DNA of 15,082 bases from Microcaldota archaeon (GCA_021821605.1 JAKACG010000012.1:1-15082), one strand, 5' to 3'; positions 1 to 8,678 are shown, counted from the first letter of the stretch. Made by a program: numbers and translations. Notes: generated by a model from the letters alone, not told the origin.

Positions 1-3000
1 TGAGGTCATTGCCATTGTATATGTATATTTGACCTTGTGAAGGAGTTGCAAGGTAGACCTGTCCACCATTTGGAGAAACGGCTATCTCAGTAAAGGAGTT
101 TGTTGAAATGTCATTTTGATAATTAAATGAAGGTATAAAACAGGAGATTGAGACGCATGTAAGAGTGTTTAAGGTGTTAGCTGTAGGAAATACATCATTT
201 TTATTTTGATACTTCATTATCAATGAGTTACTGTTGCCATTTAGCGTCTCAGTAGTTATCATGAACAAATCGCCCTGATAATCCAATGAGATATTATAAG
301 GAGTAAATGTACGGTAATTTACAGGGGGATTTACTACATCGTAGAATCCAAGAGGTATGTTCCCCACCTGCCTAATGTTACCTGTTCCAGATGCTATTAG
401 AGAGCTCCAATAATTTTGCCACTCGCTATTCCATGTGCTTTGGCAACTTGATTCTGAACTACATGAAATACTAGCTGAAGGTAATGGCTGGGTTTGATTG
501 TAATATGTGTTGTTGTATACTCTAAACACAGCTATATCATAAGTACCAAGCACCTTTGTTGCTGTGCTTTGAGCTATTATATTTAGATTAACCTTATTGC
601 TTACTGTTTTTGTATAAGAATCAGATGCATAAACTACAGCAACGTAGCTTTGTGATGAAGCGTAAACAGGTAAGGTAGCTGCTATATTGCCATTTGAATC
701 AGAAGTTACAATTTGTGTACCATATACGGCAGGTGCTCCTGGAAGTTGTCCTCCAGAGATACCTGGCAATGCTATTAAATATGCCACGGTAACGGCATTG
801 TTAGGAGTAAAGCCCGATCCTTGAACAGAGATATAATTCTTTAATCCTGCAGTGTATGTTGCTTCTATTGCGGGTTGTTTTGAGATAACTACATAATTAG
901 AGTTTATATCCTGAAGTGATGATGGCGTTGATATTGACTCTGTAACCTGTAAAAGATATGGGAAGTTTGTAAGAGAGCTCTGAAGATTTATATTAAGAGC
1001 AAGATTTCCGCTGCTGTCTATATATGAAGTTGTAGGATAGGGATTTCCTGTCTGAACTGCAGAAACACCACTGCCCGCATGACCATTTACATCCGGATAT
1101 ATTTGATAGGATAATGAGTAACTAGGTGCAAAAATTCCATTATTTAATGGAGGGGTGAATCCAGAGCCGGTAACTGCTATTACTCCGGTTGTAGGATTGT
1201 AAATTGCGGAGATTATAGGAGTGCTTGATTGAGCAAAACTCTCGGTATGAGTAAATTTTATTGAGTTAGAATTATCTTCATTTGAAGTTGTATAAATTAA
1301 GTTGCCTATTACAGTTGAGTTTGGCGTGAATAGAATAGTGTTGTTTGAGGTATTGTTTGAAACGTTTGTGTTGTTATTAGCGGCGTAGTCGTTATTATAA
1401 TTTCCTTGCTGTGAAACAAGAGAGATGCTGCCTGCATTTGTTTTGTTCAGATAAAGAACATATATATAATCATTTGGAAGAGAGGCTATTGATATTAGCT
1501 GGTCATTTGCAGACATAAATGAAAGTGCATTGTTTGTATTTGTATCTATACCTTCTCCTGATCTATTAAACTCAACACTGTTGTATGGAGAGCTACCCAT
1601 TGAGTTGTAAGCAGCAAGAAATGCACTTTGCGTATCTATTGGAAAAGGCTCAAGAGTGTTTTGAGGGTTGTAGTAATGATATGGAGAAAAGATGCTATAC
1701 TTTAGGTTTGTAAGATTAGGCTCCGCGTAGCCATTTTGATTTTTAAGTGAGATATTAAAAACATAATTTAGATCTGGAAGTATTGGAGTGCCTATGTTGT
1801 ACTTTGCTCCGTTTTGACCTAGATACTCAAAAGGTATATTTATGTTTTTTATCCAGTCTAGCTTTGTTGTTACCGAGTATGTAAACTGATAATTGCATAC
1901 GCCTAAGATTAGGAATTGATAAGCATTTGTATAAGTTGCTGAACTTGATTTTGCATTAGCAAAGTTAGCATAAGGAGAGCTCCATACCCATAATGCTTTT
2001 TGTTCAAATGAAGGAACACTTTGGAAGATATAGGACTGTGTTGAAAAGCCGTTTGAAAGTTCTCCATCAACCTCTGGAGAGTAAGATAGAACGGTAGGTA
2101 TTGTAAACCCAGGATTAATTATTTGGATGTTATCAACGGTTGAGAAAGGTACATAGAATCTATCATGTATGCTTGTGTTTATCACTATCTCAGTATTAAG
2201 CGAACTTACAGGATTAAGACATTGATTTCCACCTACAAAAGAACCCGAATTTGTGAATACTTGTGAGGTTGTTACCCCATTAGATATGCTTGTAGGACAG
2301 GTGAGGAAGGTTTTTGCGTTGTTTGCATTATCTGCATTTACCTTGCTTACTGGAGATAATGCTTGAGCGGTACTTTGAGTAGTTGAGATTTTATTGTTGT
2401 TACCTGAGTATGTAGTAGTAAATGAATCTACAAGCGGAAGTTTGCCAGTAGATAGAACACCCCAAACAGAAAGCCAGCTAGTAGATGCTAGAGAAGAGTA
2501 CATACTGCTTGATGAACTGCTGTAACTTGATGAGTATGATTCATACGCATTGTATACATTATAAGCGGTACTTAAGGCTTTGTATGCCGAGTTTCCTAAA
2601 AGAGACTTTAAGCTGCTTGAAAGAGAGCCCATAAGATAATTTGAAAGTGATTGAGTCCAATCTCCGCTGAAAGCACCTGAGATGGACGATTGAACAGCGC
2701 CTCCAAGATATGTACCTACCTCAGACTTAAGTGCAGATCCCAACGCCGTAGTTAACGTAGCACTTGTTCCGGTCCATGCATTTCCGAAGGTACCAGAAAT
2801 AGCAGAGCTAACAACGTTAGGAATTATAACGGCAGCTGCGTTTCCGACGCTTGTACTTATAGCTTGTGGAAGATAGTTTGATAATTCAGTAGAAACCGAT
2901 GAAGAGATTATAGAGGGTATTGCTTGACCTATTGAAAGAGAGATGCCATTTCCTATAGAGCTTAGAGTTGCACTGGAGAAAGAAGCTGTAGAAATGCCAG

Positions 3001-5755
3001 TACCTACAGTATTTACAATATTATCTACATTTGAGCTTATTGTTTGTGATATGGCATATGAGATAGATGGTGGAAGAGAGCCGGCTATCGATGAACCTAT
3101 TGCGTAGTTTATTGCGTTCTCTAGATTATAGGTTAAAGATGAAGAAAATGAGTTTCCAAAAGTTGATGCCATAGCATAAGGTAATGTAGATGAAAAACCA
3201 TTTGAAAACCCAGAGTATATTGAAGATTGTAGTGATGTTGAAAGACTACTATCTATAGCAGAGCCTAAAGAAGGTCCAAGACTTGAAGATATTGAAGGGC
3301 CTATGTATGAAGAAAGTGTAGAGCTCAAAGATGAAGAAATTACAGGAGGGAATGATGTTGAAAAGGAGTTGTAAAGGCTTGAACTTAAAGACTGACCAAG
3401 AGCCTCACCCATTGACTGTGAAAGACCATTTGCAAGACCTTGTTGCAATGCAGATGAAACAGAGGATGCTACTGAATAGGATATTGCCGAGGTTATAGAA
3501 GACGTGAGTGTGCTTCCGATATTTCCAGAAAGCTGCTGGGATAATGCAGATGATAAAGAACTTTGAAGTGATTGTTGTATGTCCTGTGAAACTGTCTGTG
3601 TTAATGAGTTTTGAAGATTATTGTTTAAACTCTGGTATAATGAGGAGGTTAATGTTGAGGAGATGGTCTGTGGAAGTTGCTGACTTATGTATGAGTTCAT
3701 GCTTTGATACATATCCCCTTGAAGCTGCTGTCCAACATTTGTTTGCAGATTTGTAAAGATAGAATTTTGTATATTCTGCTCAAACCCTTGAGAAAATCCC
3801 TGGTATAAAGCTGAAGAGATGCTTTGTTCTATGCCGCTTTGTATATCTGAACTAAATTGCTGGGCCTCTGTTGTACCTATGCTTGAGGCAAGCTCCTGTG
3901 AAAGAGAAGATGTAAATGCAGAGGATAGTTGCTGAGGTACAGTGTTAAGAAGATTTTGGGCAAGGCTCTGTGAAATGCTTTGTGACATGGCTGATGAGAA
4001 ACTCTGCGCAAAGTTATTGGCAAATGCTTGTGAAAAGCTTTGCGATATTGACTGGCTAAGAGATTGAGAAATAGACTGGCTTAATGATTGTGAAATATCT
4101 TGAGATAAACTTTGTGCAAGGGACTGGGATAATGAAGAACTAAGTGAAGATGCAAGTTCCTGAGACATGCTTTGTGAAAGAGAGCTGCTTAGAGAAGAGG
4201 ATAGGCTCTGTACTTCTTGATTTGTCAATTGTCCTGGAAGAGAGGAAGGTAAGGAGGATAACCCACTTTGTAAGCCGGATTGCAAAGAAGATTGGAACCC
4301 ATTTCCAAAAAGATTTTGGAAGGAGCCCTGAAGCGCCGAACTTACACTTGATGATATTGCTGAAGAAAGCGTAGAACCAAATGGCTGGCTCTGTATAGAG
4401 GTGGGAAGTTGAGAAAGTATAGTCTGTTCATTTGTATTTATATAACTTCCAATATATCCAGAGGTGGTAGAAAGTATTGAGGTACTTATTGAGCTTGATA
4501 TTTGATTTAATATACTTGGAGTAATCTGAGCACCGGTATTTTGATTTAGAACAGAATAGATTACGGTATTTAATGATGAGATTGTGCTTGTTGAAACTGA
4601 AGCGACTATTGAGCTTGTAAGAGATTGTATGGCTCCTGAGCTCATTGTAGGTTCTGCCGCGTATATTGCTTGATATATTGAGGTATCTAAGGATGAAGTA
4701 AATGATGAAGCTATTGATGACTCAGCGTTTGATTCCAAAGTAGGAATTGTTTGAGTGGTTATTGTACCTCCTATATTATTAGATAATGAAGAGTAAATCT
4801 CCGTTTCAATAGTCGAGGATAATGATTGTGCAATAGAGCCTGAAATCTCAGAAGCAAGACCTGAAGTTGTTTGACCATTTCCTAGACTTGATTGAAGCGC
4901 TGTTTCTATACTTGACTGAAGTTCTGGCTCCATTGTTGACATAGATGCCTGAACAGCGGTGTTTATTGAGGACTGCATAGAACTTTGAAATGCTGACTCT
5001 AAAGCACTGCTTACATTCATCTGCTCAGTTATAGGAGGCATAGTTATTATCAATTGGACTCCGTTTTTTAATGGTATGTCTAATGTTTGAGCGGGAAGAA
5101 TTATTGTTACTGGTTGTATAGGTATTTGTGGTACCAAACTACTTTGAGATGATACTGCAGTTGTATATGAATTTGTAGCACCACTAATTACTTGATTGAA
5201 AATATTAGAGTATGCCTGTGAAATATACTGTGGATTTTGGGTTGCAGATGCGTTGTTTACTAAACTTGAAACGTTGTAATTTGAAGCAACACCGCTTCCT
5301 GCACCGGTGTAATTTGGAGGAGTACTTGTATTGTTAACCTGTACATTTAGGTTAGTAGTACTACCGTTAGTATAAAAAATTGAAAATGAACCTGATTCAA
5401 CTGTGTAATTATTACCACAAGGAACACCGCTTTCTAGATCATATGTTATATTCTCCTTATAATGTATGGTTGAACCAGTAGTAAAACTACACACCGCGGT
5501 AAAATTAAGTACAGTGTTATTTATAATTGATATATTTATAGGAAGTTGGTCTTGATAATAAGAGTTAATGGCAACAGGGCCGCCACCTCCAAAAGGCAGT
5601 GCGTATGTTTTGAATATAGGAATGTTTGAGTTTATGCTATTACTTACATTGTCATTTAGTATTATTGAAGGAGTATATGTAGAATAAGAGGAGGTTATGA
5701 TGAATATGGAAATAAAAATAAAAAAGGTAAAGAGCGTAGAACTATATTTTGACAT
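1..5755 (-). CDS. Giant secreted or membrane-anchored surface protein, tetrad-repeat Ser/Gln-rich (partial, C-terminus outside window)
   Basis: The frame stays open from an ATG at 5755 to the window edge, giving 1918 residues without a stop; an in-frame TAA lies 15 nt upstream and no other start intervenes. Residues 8-21 are a hydrophobic signal or anchor segment. Residues 26-230 are sequon-rich. Residues 240 to about 1005 are Ser/Gln/Asn/Ala-rich with a hydrophobic residue at nearly every fourth position. Residues 1065-1092 are Tyr/Ser-rich. A more ordinary extracellular part follows, with two IPT/TIG-like modules marked by GSGF at 1530-1533 and 1646-1649. Blade-like segments at 1819-1845 and 1891-1913 (IAVSPNGGQVYLAT) suggest an NHL/YVTN-type beta-propeller is starting. 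I infer a glycosylated cell-surface stalk carrying globular domains; S-layer component, adhesin or host-contact protein are all possible. No catalytic motif is visible. The reading frame and architecture are certain; the function is unknown. Confidence 0.9.
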   Translation of the reverse strand, partial: MSKYSSTLFTFFIFISIFIITSSYSTYTPSIILNDNVSNSINSNIPIFKTYALPFGGGGPVAINSYYQDQLPINISIINNTVLNFTAVCSFTTGSTIHYKENITYDLESGVPCGNNYTVESGSFSIFYTNGSTTNLNVQVNNTSTPPNYTGAGSGVASNYNVSSLVNNASATQNPQYISQAYSNIFNQVISGATNSYTTAVSSQSSLVPQIPIQPVTIILPAQTLDIPLKNGVQLIITMPPITEQMNVSSALESAFQSSMQSSINTAVQASMSTMEPELQSSIETALQSSLGNGQTTSGLASEISGSIAQSLSSTIETEIYSSLSNNIGGTITTQTIPTLESNAESSIASSFTSSLDTSIYQAIYAAEPTMSSGAIQSLTSSIVASVSTSTISSLNTVIYSVLNQNTGAQITPSILNQISSSISTSILSTTSGYIGSYINTNEQTILSQLPTSIQSQPFGSTLSSAISSSVSSALQGSFQNLFGNGFQSSLQSGLQSGLSSLPSSLPGQLTNQEVQSLSSSLSSSLSQSMSQELASSLSSSLSQSLAQSLSQDISQSLSQSISQSLSQSISQSFSQAFANNFAQSFSSAMSQSISQSLAQNLLNTVPQQLSSAFTSSLSQELASSIGTTEAQQFSSDIQSGIEQSISSALYQGFSQGFEQNIQNSIFTNLQTNVGQQLQGDMYQSMNSYISQQLPQTISSTLTSSLYQSLNNNLQNSLTQTVSQDIQQSLQSSLSSALSQQLSGNIGSTLTSSITSAISYSVASSVSSALQQGLANGLSQSMGEALGQSLSSSLYNSFSTSFPPVISSSLSSTLSSYIGPSISSSLGPSLGSAIDSSLSTSLQSSIYSGFSNGFSSTLPYAMASTFGNSFSSSLTYNLENAINYAIGSSIAGSLPPSISYAISQTISSNVDNIVNTVGTGISTASFSSATLSSIGNGISLSIGQAIPSIISSSVSTELSNYLPQAISTSVGNAAAVIIPNVVSSAISGTFGNAWTGTSATLTTALGSALKSEVGTYLGGAVQSSISGAFSGDWTQSLSNYLMGSLSSSLKSLLGNSAYKALSTAYNVYNAYESYSSSYSSSSSSMYSSLASTSWLSVWGVLSTGKLPLVDSFTTTYSGNNNKISTTQSTAQALSPVSKVNADNANNAKTFLTCPTSISNGVTTSQVFTNSGSFVGGNQCLNPVSSLNTEIVINTSIHDRFYVPFSTVDNIQIINPGFTIPTVLSYSPEVDGELSNGFSTQSYIFQSVPSFEQKALWVWSSPYANFANAKSSSATYTNAYQFLILGVCNYQFTYSVTTKLDWIKNINIPFEYLGQNGAKYNIGTPILPDLNYVFNISLKNQNGYAEPNLTNLKYSIFSPYHYYNPQNTLEPFPIDTQSAFLAAYNSMGSSPYNSVEFNRSGEGIDTNTNNALSFMSANDQLISIASLPNDYIYVLYLNKTNAGSISLVSQQGNYNNDYAANNNTNVSNNTSNNTILFTPNSTVIGNLIYTTSNEDNSNSIKFTHTESFAQSSTPIISAIYNPTTGVIAVTGSGFTPPLNNGIFAPSYSLSYQIYPDVNGHAGSGVSAVQTGNPYPTTSYIDSSGNLALNINLQSSLTNFPYLLQVTESISTPSSLQDINSNYVVISKQPAIEATYTAGLKNYISVQGSGFTPNNAVTVAYLIALPGISGGQLPGAPAVYGTQIVTSDSNGNIAATLPVYASSQSYVAVVYASDSYTKTVSNKVNLNIIAQSTATKVLGTYDIAVFRVYNNTYYNQTQPLPSASISCSSESSCQSTWNSEWQNYWSSLIASGTGNIRQVGNIPLGFYDVVNPPVNYRTFTPYNISLDYQGDLFMITTETLNGNSNSLIMKYQNKNDVFPTANTLNTLTCVSISCFIPSFNYQNDISTNSFTEIAVSPNGGQVYLATPSQGQIYIYNGNDL
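2774..4252 (-). repeat. Four-residue (12-nt) register encoding 124 in-phase tetrad positions
   Basis: Within the giant protein, residues 502, 506, 510 and so on to 994 are hydrophobic (L, I, F, V, M, A, W) at 119 of 124 positions by my hand reading. The exceptions are E514, E630, G918, S922 and T930. The three residues between are mostly S, Q, N, G, A or T, with SQS, SSS, QSS and SSA common. I checked the register against nucleotide positions at residues 558, 794, 898, 914, 958 and 994 and found no insertion or deletion. Less perfect tetrads extend back to about residue 240. Confidence 0.9.
4050..4097 (-). repeat. 24-nt imperfect tandem duplication inside the tetrad region
   Basis: Bases 4050-4073 and 4074-4097 match at 20 of 24 positions. 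Each unit encodes two tetrads (ISQSLSQS). This suggests that the protein repeat grew at least partly by tandem duplication of 12- or 24-nt units, with later divergence. Confidence 0.75.
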
Positions 5756-5792
5756 TTCACCAACATTAAGTTATATTAATAAAGAGTAAAAG

Positions 5793-5801
5793 CTTAAATA
5801 A
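5793..5801 (+). promoter_or_regulatory. Putative TATA box for the acidic membrane protein gene
   Basis: CTTAAATAA lies 26-34 nt upstream of the ATG at 5827, the spacing expected for an archaeal TATA box of a leaderless transcript. The same near-palindromic element read on the minus strand could serve the giant gene, with a leader of about 14 nt. That gene has GGTGAA directly before its ATG, too close for a normal Shine-Dalgarno site. Confidence 0.45.
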
Positions 5802-5826
5802 ACGTACATTTATTTGATTTTAGCTT

Positions 5827-6657
5827 ATGTTTAAGTTTGTGTTTGAGTTCATGCAAAATTATGGGCCTTATGAAGATGACGATATAGAAGAGATGTACTC
5901 TGAGGATGAGAATAAGGCAGATAGCGATATTCAGACATACTCAATATCTGATAAGGCAGAAGAAGAAGAAAATACTGAAGGATTTAATAAAGAACTTAAT
6001 GACTATGATGAGGCAATAGAGAGTGATATGCACGATGATAATAGCGGAAAAGATAGAGCTTTTGGAGGAAGAATAAGCGGAATCTGGCTCATATTGATGG
6101 TTTTGTTCATAATAGGTACTGTCATAATTACAAATCTTTTTTCTTTTTTTTCTATTTCTGTGAATAATTTTTTACTTTCTTCTTTTGGAATTCAAGGACA
6201 ACAAGGTCCTCCAACAGCTTATGAAATAAATAGCAGCAAAATACCTTCAAACTCAACTTTGGTTTATATTGAAAATCAAAGCGGCTATCCTCAATTCGTT
6301 ACGATAGTTAATGATAGTTGTAACAATAATCATACATACGATTGCAAAAGCTTTAATTATAGCTATTTTGCTAAGCAGTATCCACAGAAAAATAACTTTA
6401 ATCGTACCAAATATTTGGCATTTATAAATAATTATAACGATGCACAACTTTTTATTAGCACTTTATGGATGATAATAATGGGCATCTTTGTAGTTGAGAG
6501 CTACTTAAATCTTGAAAAACGTACCATGTTTAATACATACGTATTCGTGATTTCTTATACTATGATAGGATTTGGTGTATTTGGCATTTCAGGTGCATTT
6601 TTGCTTTATAGTTTGTATAATATTTTGGATGATAGAGGATTAATAGGAAACGGCTGA
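5827..6657 (+). CDS. Unrecognised membrane protein with acidic N-terminal head and three predicted helices
   Basis: I do not recognise this 276-residue protein. Residues 1-85 are hydrophilic and strongly acidic (runs such as EDDDIEEMYSEDE and AEEEENTE). A first membrane helix spans about residues 86-108. A polar loop to about residue 205 carries many N-glycosylation sequons (NSS, NST, NQS, NDS, NHT, NYS, NRT) and two cysteines in CNNNHTYDC, which could form a disulfide. Two further helices follow, at about 208-228 and 236-268. The sequons place the loop outside and the acidic head inside, an inference from composition. The gene diverges from the giant surface-protein gene and may share its promoter region, which hints at a cell-envelope role. 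Its stop lies one base from the stop of the convergent AAA ATPase gene. Confidence 0.85.
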   Translation: MFKFVFEFMQNYGPYEDDDIEEMYSEDENKADSDIQTYSISDKAEEEENTEGFNKELNDYDEAIESDMHDDNSGKDRAFGGRISGIWLILMVLFIIGTVIITNLFSFFSISVNNFLLSSFGIQGQQGPPTAYEINSSKIPSNSTLVYIENQSGYPQFVTIVNDSCNNNHTYDCKSFNYSYFAKQYPQKNNFNRTKYLAFINNYNDAQLFISTLWMIIMGIFVVESYLNLEKRTMFNTYVFVISYTMIGFGVFGISGAFLLYSLYNILDDRGLIGNG

Positions 6658-6658
6658 G

Positions 6659-8179
6659 TTAAAATAAGTTTATTGATATGAAACGTATTATCTTCTTTAG
6701 TGTTTTGTACCAGCTACTGCTGTTTCTCTTTACGTCTTTAATTAAGGATTTATATTTGCTTTTTTCTTCTGAGCTTAACTTTCCCTCCTTTACTGTTGTT
6801 TGTTTTTTGCCATCTACTATCTGAGTCTCTGTTTTATTTATTATCTCCTTTTTAATCATGGCATACCACTCGTCAAGCGTGTTACCATGAGTTTTGATCA
6901 TTTTTATAAAATCCTTCATCTTTATTTTTCTTCTTCTGCCGCTTCTATCCTCTTCTGCGGCAGGTATTAGAGCTGCCTTGTCGCATATCTCTTCTATATC
7001 TGCTTGGGAAAAGCCCATTGTTGCACGAGCTAACCTTGAAAAACTTATCCTGGATAGAGGCATCTTTCGAGTATTGTACATAAATGCTTGTTTTCTTGTT
7101 TTGTAGTCAGGAGGCGGTATATATATTGTCTCACCAAAACGTTTGCTTCTCTTTAATGCAGAGTCTATATCCCAAGGTTGGTTTGTAGCACCTATTACAA
7201 AAATACCTTCAGGATTCTTTTCTACACCGTCCATCTCTTGAAGGAACTGATTTACTGCCATCCTCATAAAACTTTGTTGTTCTCCTCCTCCCTCTCTTTT
7301 TCCTCCAAGAGCATCTATTTCATCGAAGAATATAACTACAGGAGTATTTTTTCTTGCTTGTTCAAATATAGCATGCATGTTTTTTTCTGTATTACCAGCA
7401 TACATATCTACTATCTCATTTATTCTGGCTATTAAAACATTTGAATTTGTCTCTCCGCCTATAGCGTTTACAAAATAGGTCTTACCGCATCCTGGTGGAC
7501 CGTAAAAAATTACGCCAAGTCCAAGCTTTTTCCCATATGCCTTTAACAGTTCAGGCTTTCTTATTGCTAGTATTATATTTTCATAGATTAGCTTCTTTTC
7601 CTTCTTCATCCCAACTACATCCTTGAAGGTTATGTTTGATTTGTGCCACTTTACTTTTTTAATTTGTCCTTCTGATACCTCGGTGTCATTCTTTGGAACT
7701 GTTTCGCTAACGCCCCCAATTGTTGAGGTAGATGATATTTGATTAGAAGATTCCGATGCTTTTTGAGTTAGTTTTGTCTTTAATTGATCAAGTCTTGCTT
7801 TTGCCTGCTCATAATTAGGATTTCTTTTTAATGATAACTCATACCATTCTTTGGCTCCTGAATAATCTTGTTGATACTCGGAGATTATACCCATTACATA
7901 TGGAGCATCGAAGCTTTCTGGCTCTATAGCCATTACTTTCTCAGCGTCCCTTGTAGCTTCCTTGTATTTGCTTATTATTGCATATGAAAGAGCCCTGTTA
8001 AAATAAGCACTTGCATAATTAGGATCAGCATCTATAGCTTTTGTGTATAATACTATTGATTTTTCGAAATCATTGGCTTCAAACGCCTTTCCTGCATCGT
8101 CATAGAATTCCTTTGCAGCCCTTATCCTAGTACCTTCTCTTTTTGGATCTTGTTGCGATGGATTTGAAGCTTCTGGCAT
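6659..8179 (-). CDS. TPR-repeat AAA ATPase of the Vps4/katanin/p97 type
   Basis: This is a 506-residue protein with an ATG start. Residues 21-121 form three tetratricopeptide repeats (helix pairs closing in DADP, AIEP and KRNP), with a capping helix to about 138. A Ser/Thr-rich linker follows. The AAA module starts near FKDVVGM (185-191) and contains Walker A GPPGCGKT (227-234), a pore-loop aromatic Y260 in MYAGNTE, Walker B VIFFDE (282-287), sensor-1 N333 in GATN, arginine-finger candidates R344 and R347 in LKRSKRF, and GFSQADI (389-395). All residues needed for ATP hydrolysis are present. The family remodels or unfolds protein complexes as hexamers, with the N-terminal domain selecting the client. 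Here TPRs occupy the place that MIT has in Vps4/CdvC. The C-terminal 70 residues are basic and unassigned. The client is unknown. A probable promoter of its own separates it from rnhA upstream. Confidence 0.9.
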   Translation of the reverse strand: MPEASNPSQQDPKREGTRIRAAKEFYDDAGKAFEANDFEKSIVLYTKAIDADPNYASAYFNRALSYAIISKYKEATRDAEKVMAIEPESFDAPYVMGIISEYQQDYSGAKEWYELSLKRNPNYEQAKARLDQLKTKLTQKASESSNQISSTSTIGGVSETVPKNDTEVSEGQIKKVKWHKSNITFKDVVGMKKEKKLIYENIILAIRKPELLKAYGKKLGLGVIFYGPPGCGKTYFVNAIGGETNSNVLIARINEIVDMYAGNTEKNMHAIFEQARKNTPVVIFFDEIDALGGKREGGGEQQSFMRMAVNQFLQEMDGVEKNPEGIFVIGATNQPWDIDSALKRSKRFGETIYIPPPDYKTRKQAFMYNTRKMPLSRISFSRLARATMGFSQADIEEICDKAALIPAAEEDRSGRRRKIKMKDFIKMIKTHGNTLDEWYAMIKKEIINKTETQIVDGKKQTTVKEGKLSSEEKSKYKSLIKDVKRNSSSWYKTLKKIIRFISINLF

Positions 8180-8202
8180 TTACACACTTAAACATTTCTT
8201 TT

Positions 8203-8218
8203 ATTATTTATTATAAAA
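8203..8218 (-). promoter_or_regulatory. Candidate TATA region for the TPR-AAA gene
   Basis: On the minus strand TTTTATAATAAATAAT lies about 24-39 nt upstream of the ATG at 8179, the right distance for an archaeal TATA box. The whole 81-bp spacer is very A+T-rich, so the exact element cannot be chosen with confidence. Confidence 0.35.
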
Positions 8219-8260
8219 TATATTAAATTATATTGTTAAATCAGATATAAATATGTTATA

Positions 8261-8674
8261 TTATGTTTTAGCGCTTTTGTCCAATAGTATATTAAGAGCA
8301 TAATCGACTCTTGCGATGTTTTTCTCTGTTCTTAAAACAGAATTAAACTCACATGATAAAAATCTTTTAGATAATAATAACGCCTTTTCATTTAATTTAA
8401 TGAGTTCTGGTTTTTTAATTTTATACCTTCCGCATAATTGATTTACCATTAGTTTGCTATCAGAAAAAAATACCAAATTATTTTTTTCTTTTTTAAGAGA
8501 TATTAGCTTCTCCATAGCCAATATTACCGCAGTGTACTCGGCTTCATTGTTTGTTTTTATGCCATTATAAAAACACTCGAGAATCTCTTCGTTATTATCA
8601 AGTATAAGATATCCAGATGCACTCTCTCCAGGGTTATTTCTAGAGGCCCCGTCGGTGTATATTTTAATATTCAT
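8261..8674 (-). CDS. rnhA: Ribonuclease HI family protein
   Basis: The 137-residue protein has the full RNase H active site. D8 lies in IYTDGASRNNPG, E46 in NNEAEY, D72 in FFSDSKLMV, and the fourth carboxylate is D124 in ARVDYALN. The enzyme cleaves the RNA strand of RNA:DNA hybrids using two metal ions. At 137 residues it is a compact version, lacking the basic handle of E. coli RNase HI, as is usual for the archaeal and ypdQ-like forms. It starts 13 nt after the metallophosphoesterase stop on the same strand, with GTGAG just upstream as a plausible ribosome site. It is therefore probably the third gene of the lhr operon. That context points to R-loop removal, RNA primer removal or processing of hybrids made accessible by Lhr. 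Confidence 0.92.
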   Translation of the reverse strand: MNIKIYTDGASRNNPGESASGYLILDNNEEILECFYNGIKTNNEAEYTAVILAMEKLISLKKEKNNLVFFSDSKLMVNQLCGRYKIKKPELIKLNEKALLLSKRFLSCEFNSVLRTEKNIARVDYALNILLDKSAKT

Positions 8675-8678
8675 ATGC

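Noticed and set aside
2774..4252. CRISPR array or DNA-level satellite as explanation of the periodic region
   Set aside because: The 12-nt period is seen mainly at the protein level, there are no identical repeats with unique spacers, and the frame stays open throughout.
3508..4374. Plus-strand open frames at 3508-3756 and 4144-4374
   Set aside because: They are antisense to the continuous 1918-residue minus frame, whose tetrad pattern is clearly the selected one. Their translations have no recognisable motif.
6253..7435. Open frames at 6253-6447 (minus), 6894-7106 and 7178-7435 (plus)
   Set aside because: They are shadows of the acidic membrane protein gene and the TPR-AAA gene, and have no independent support.
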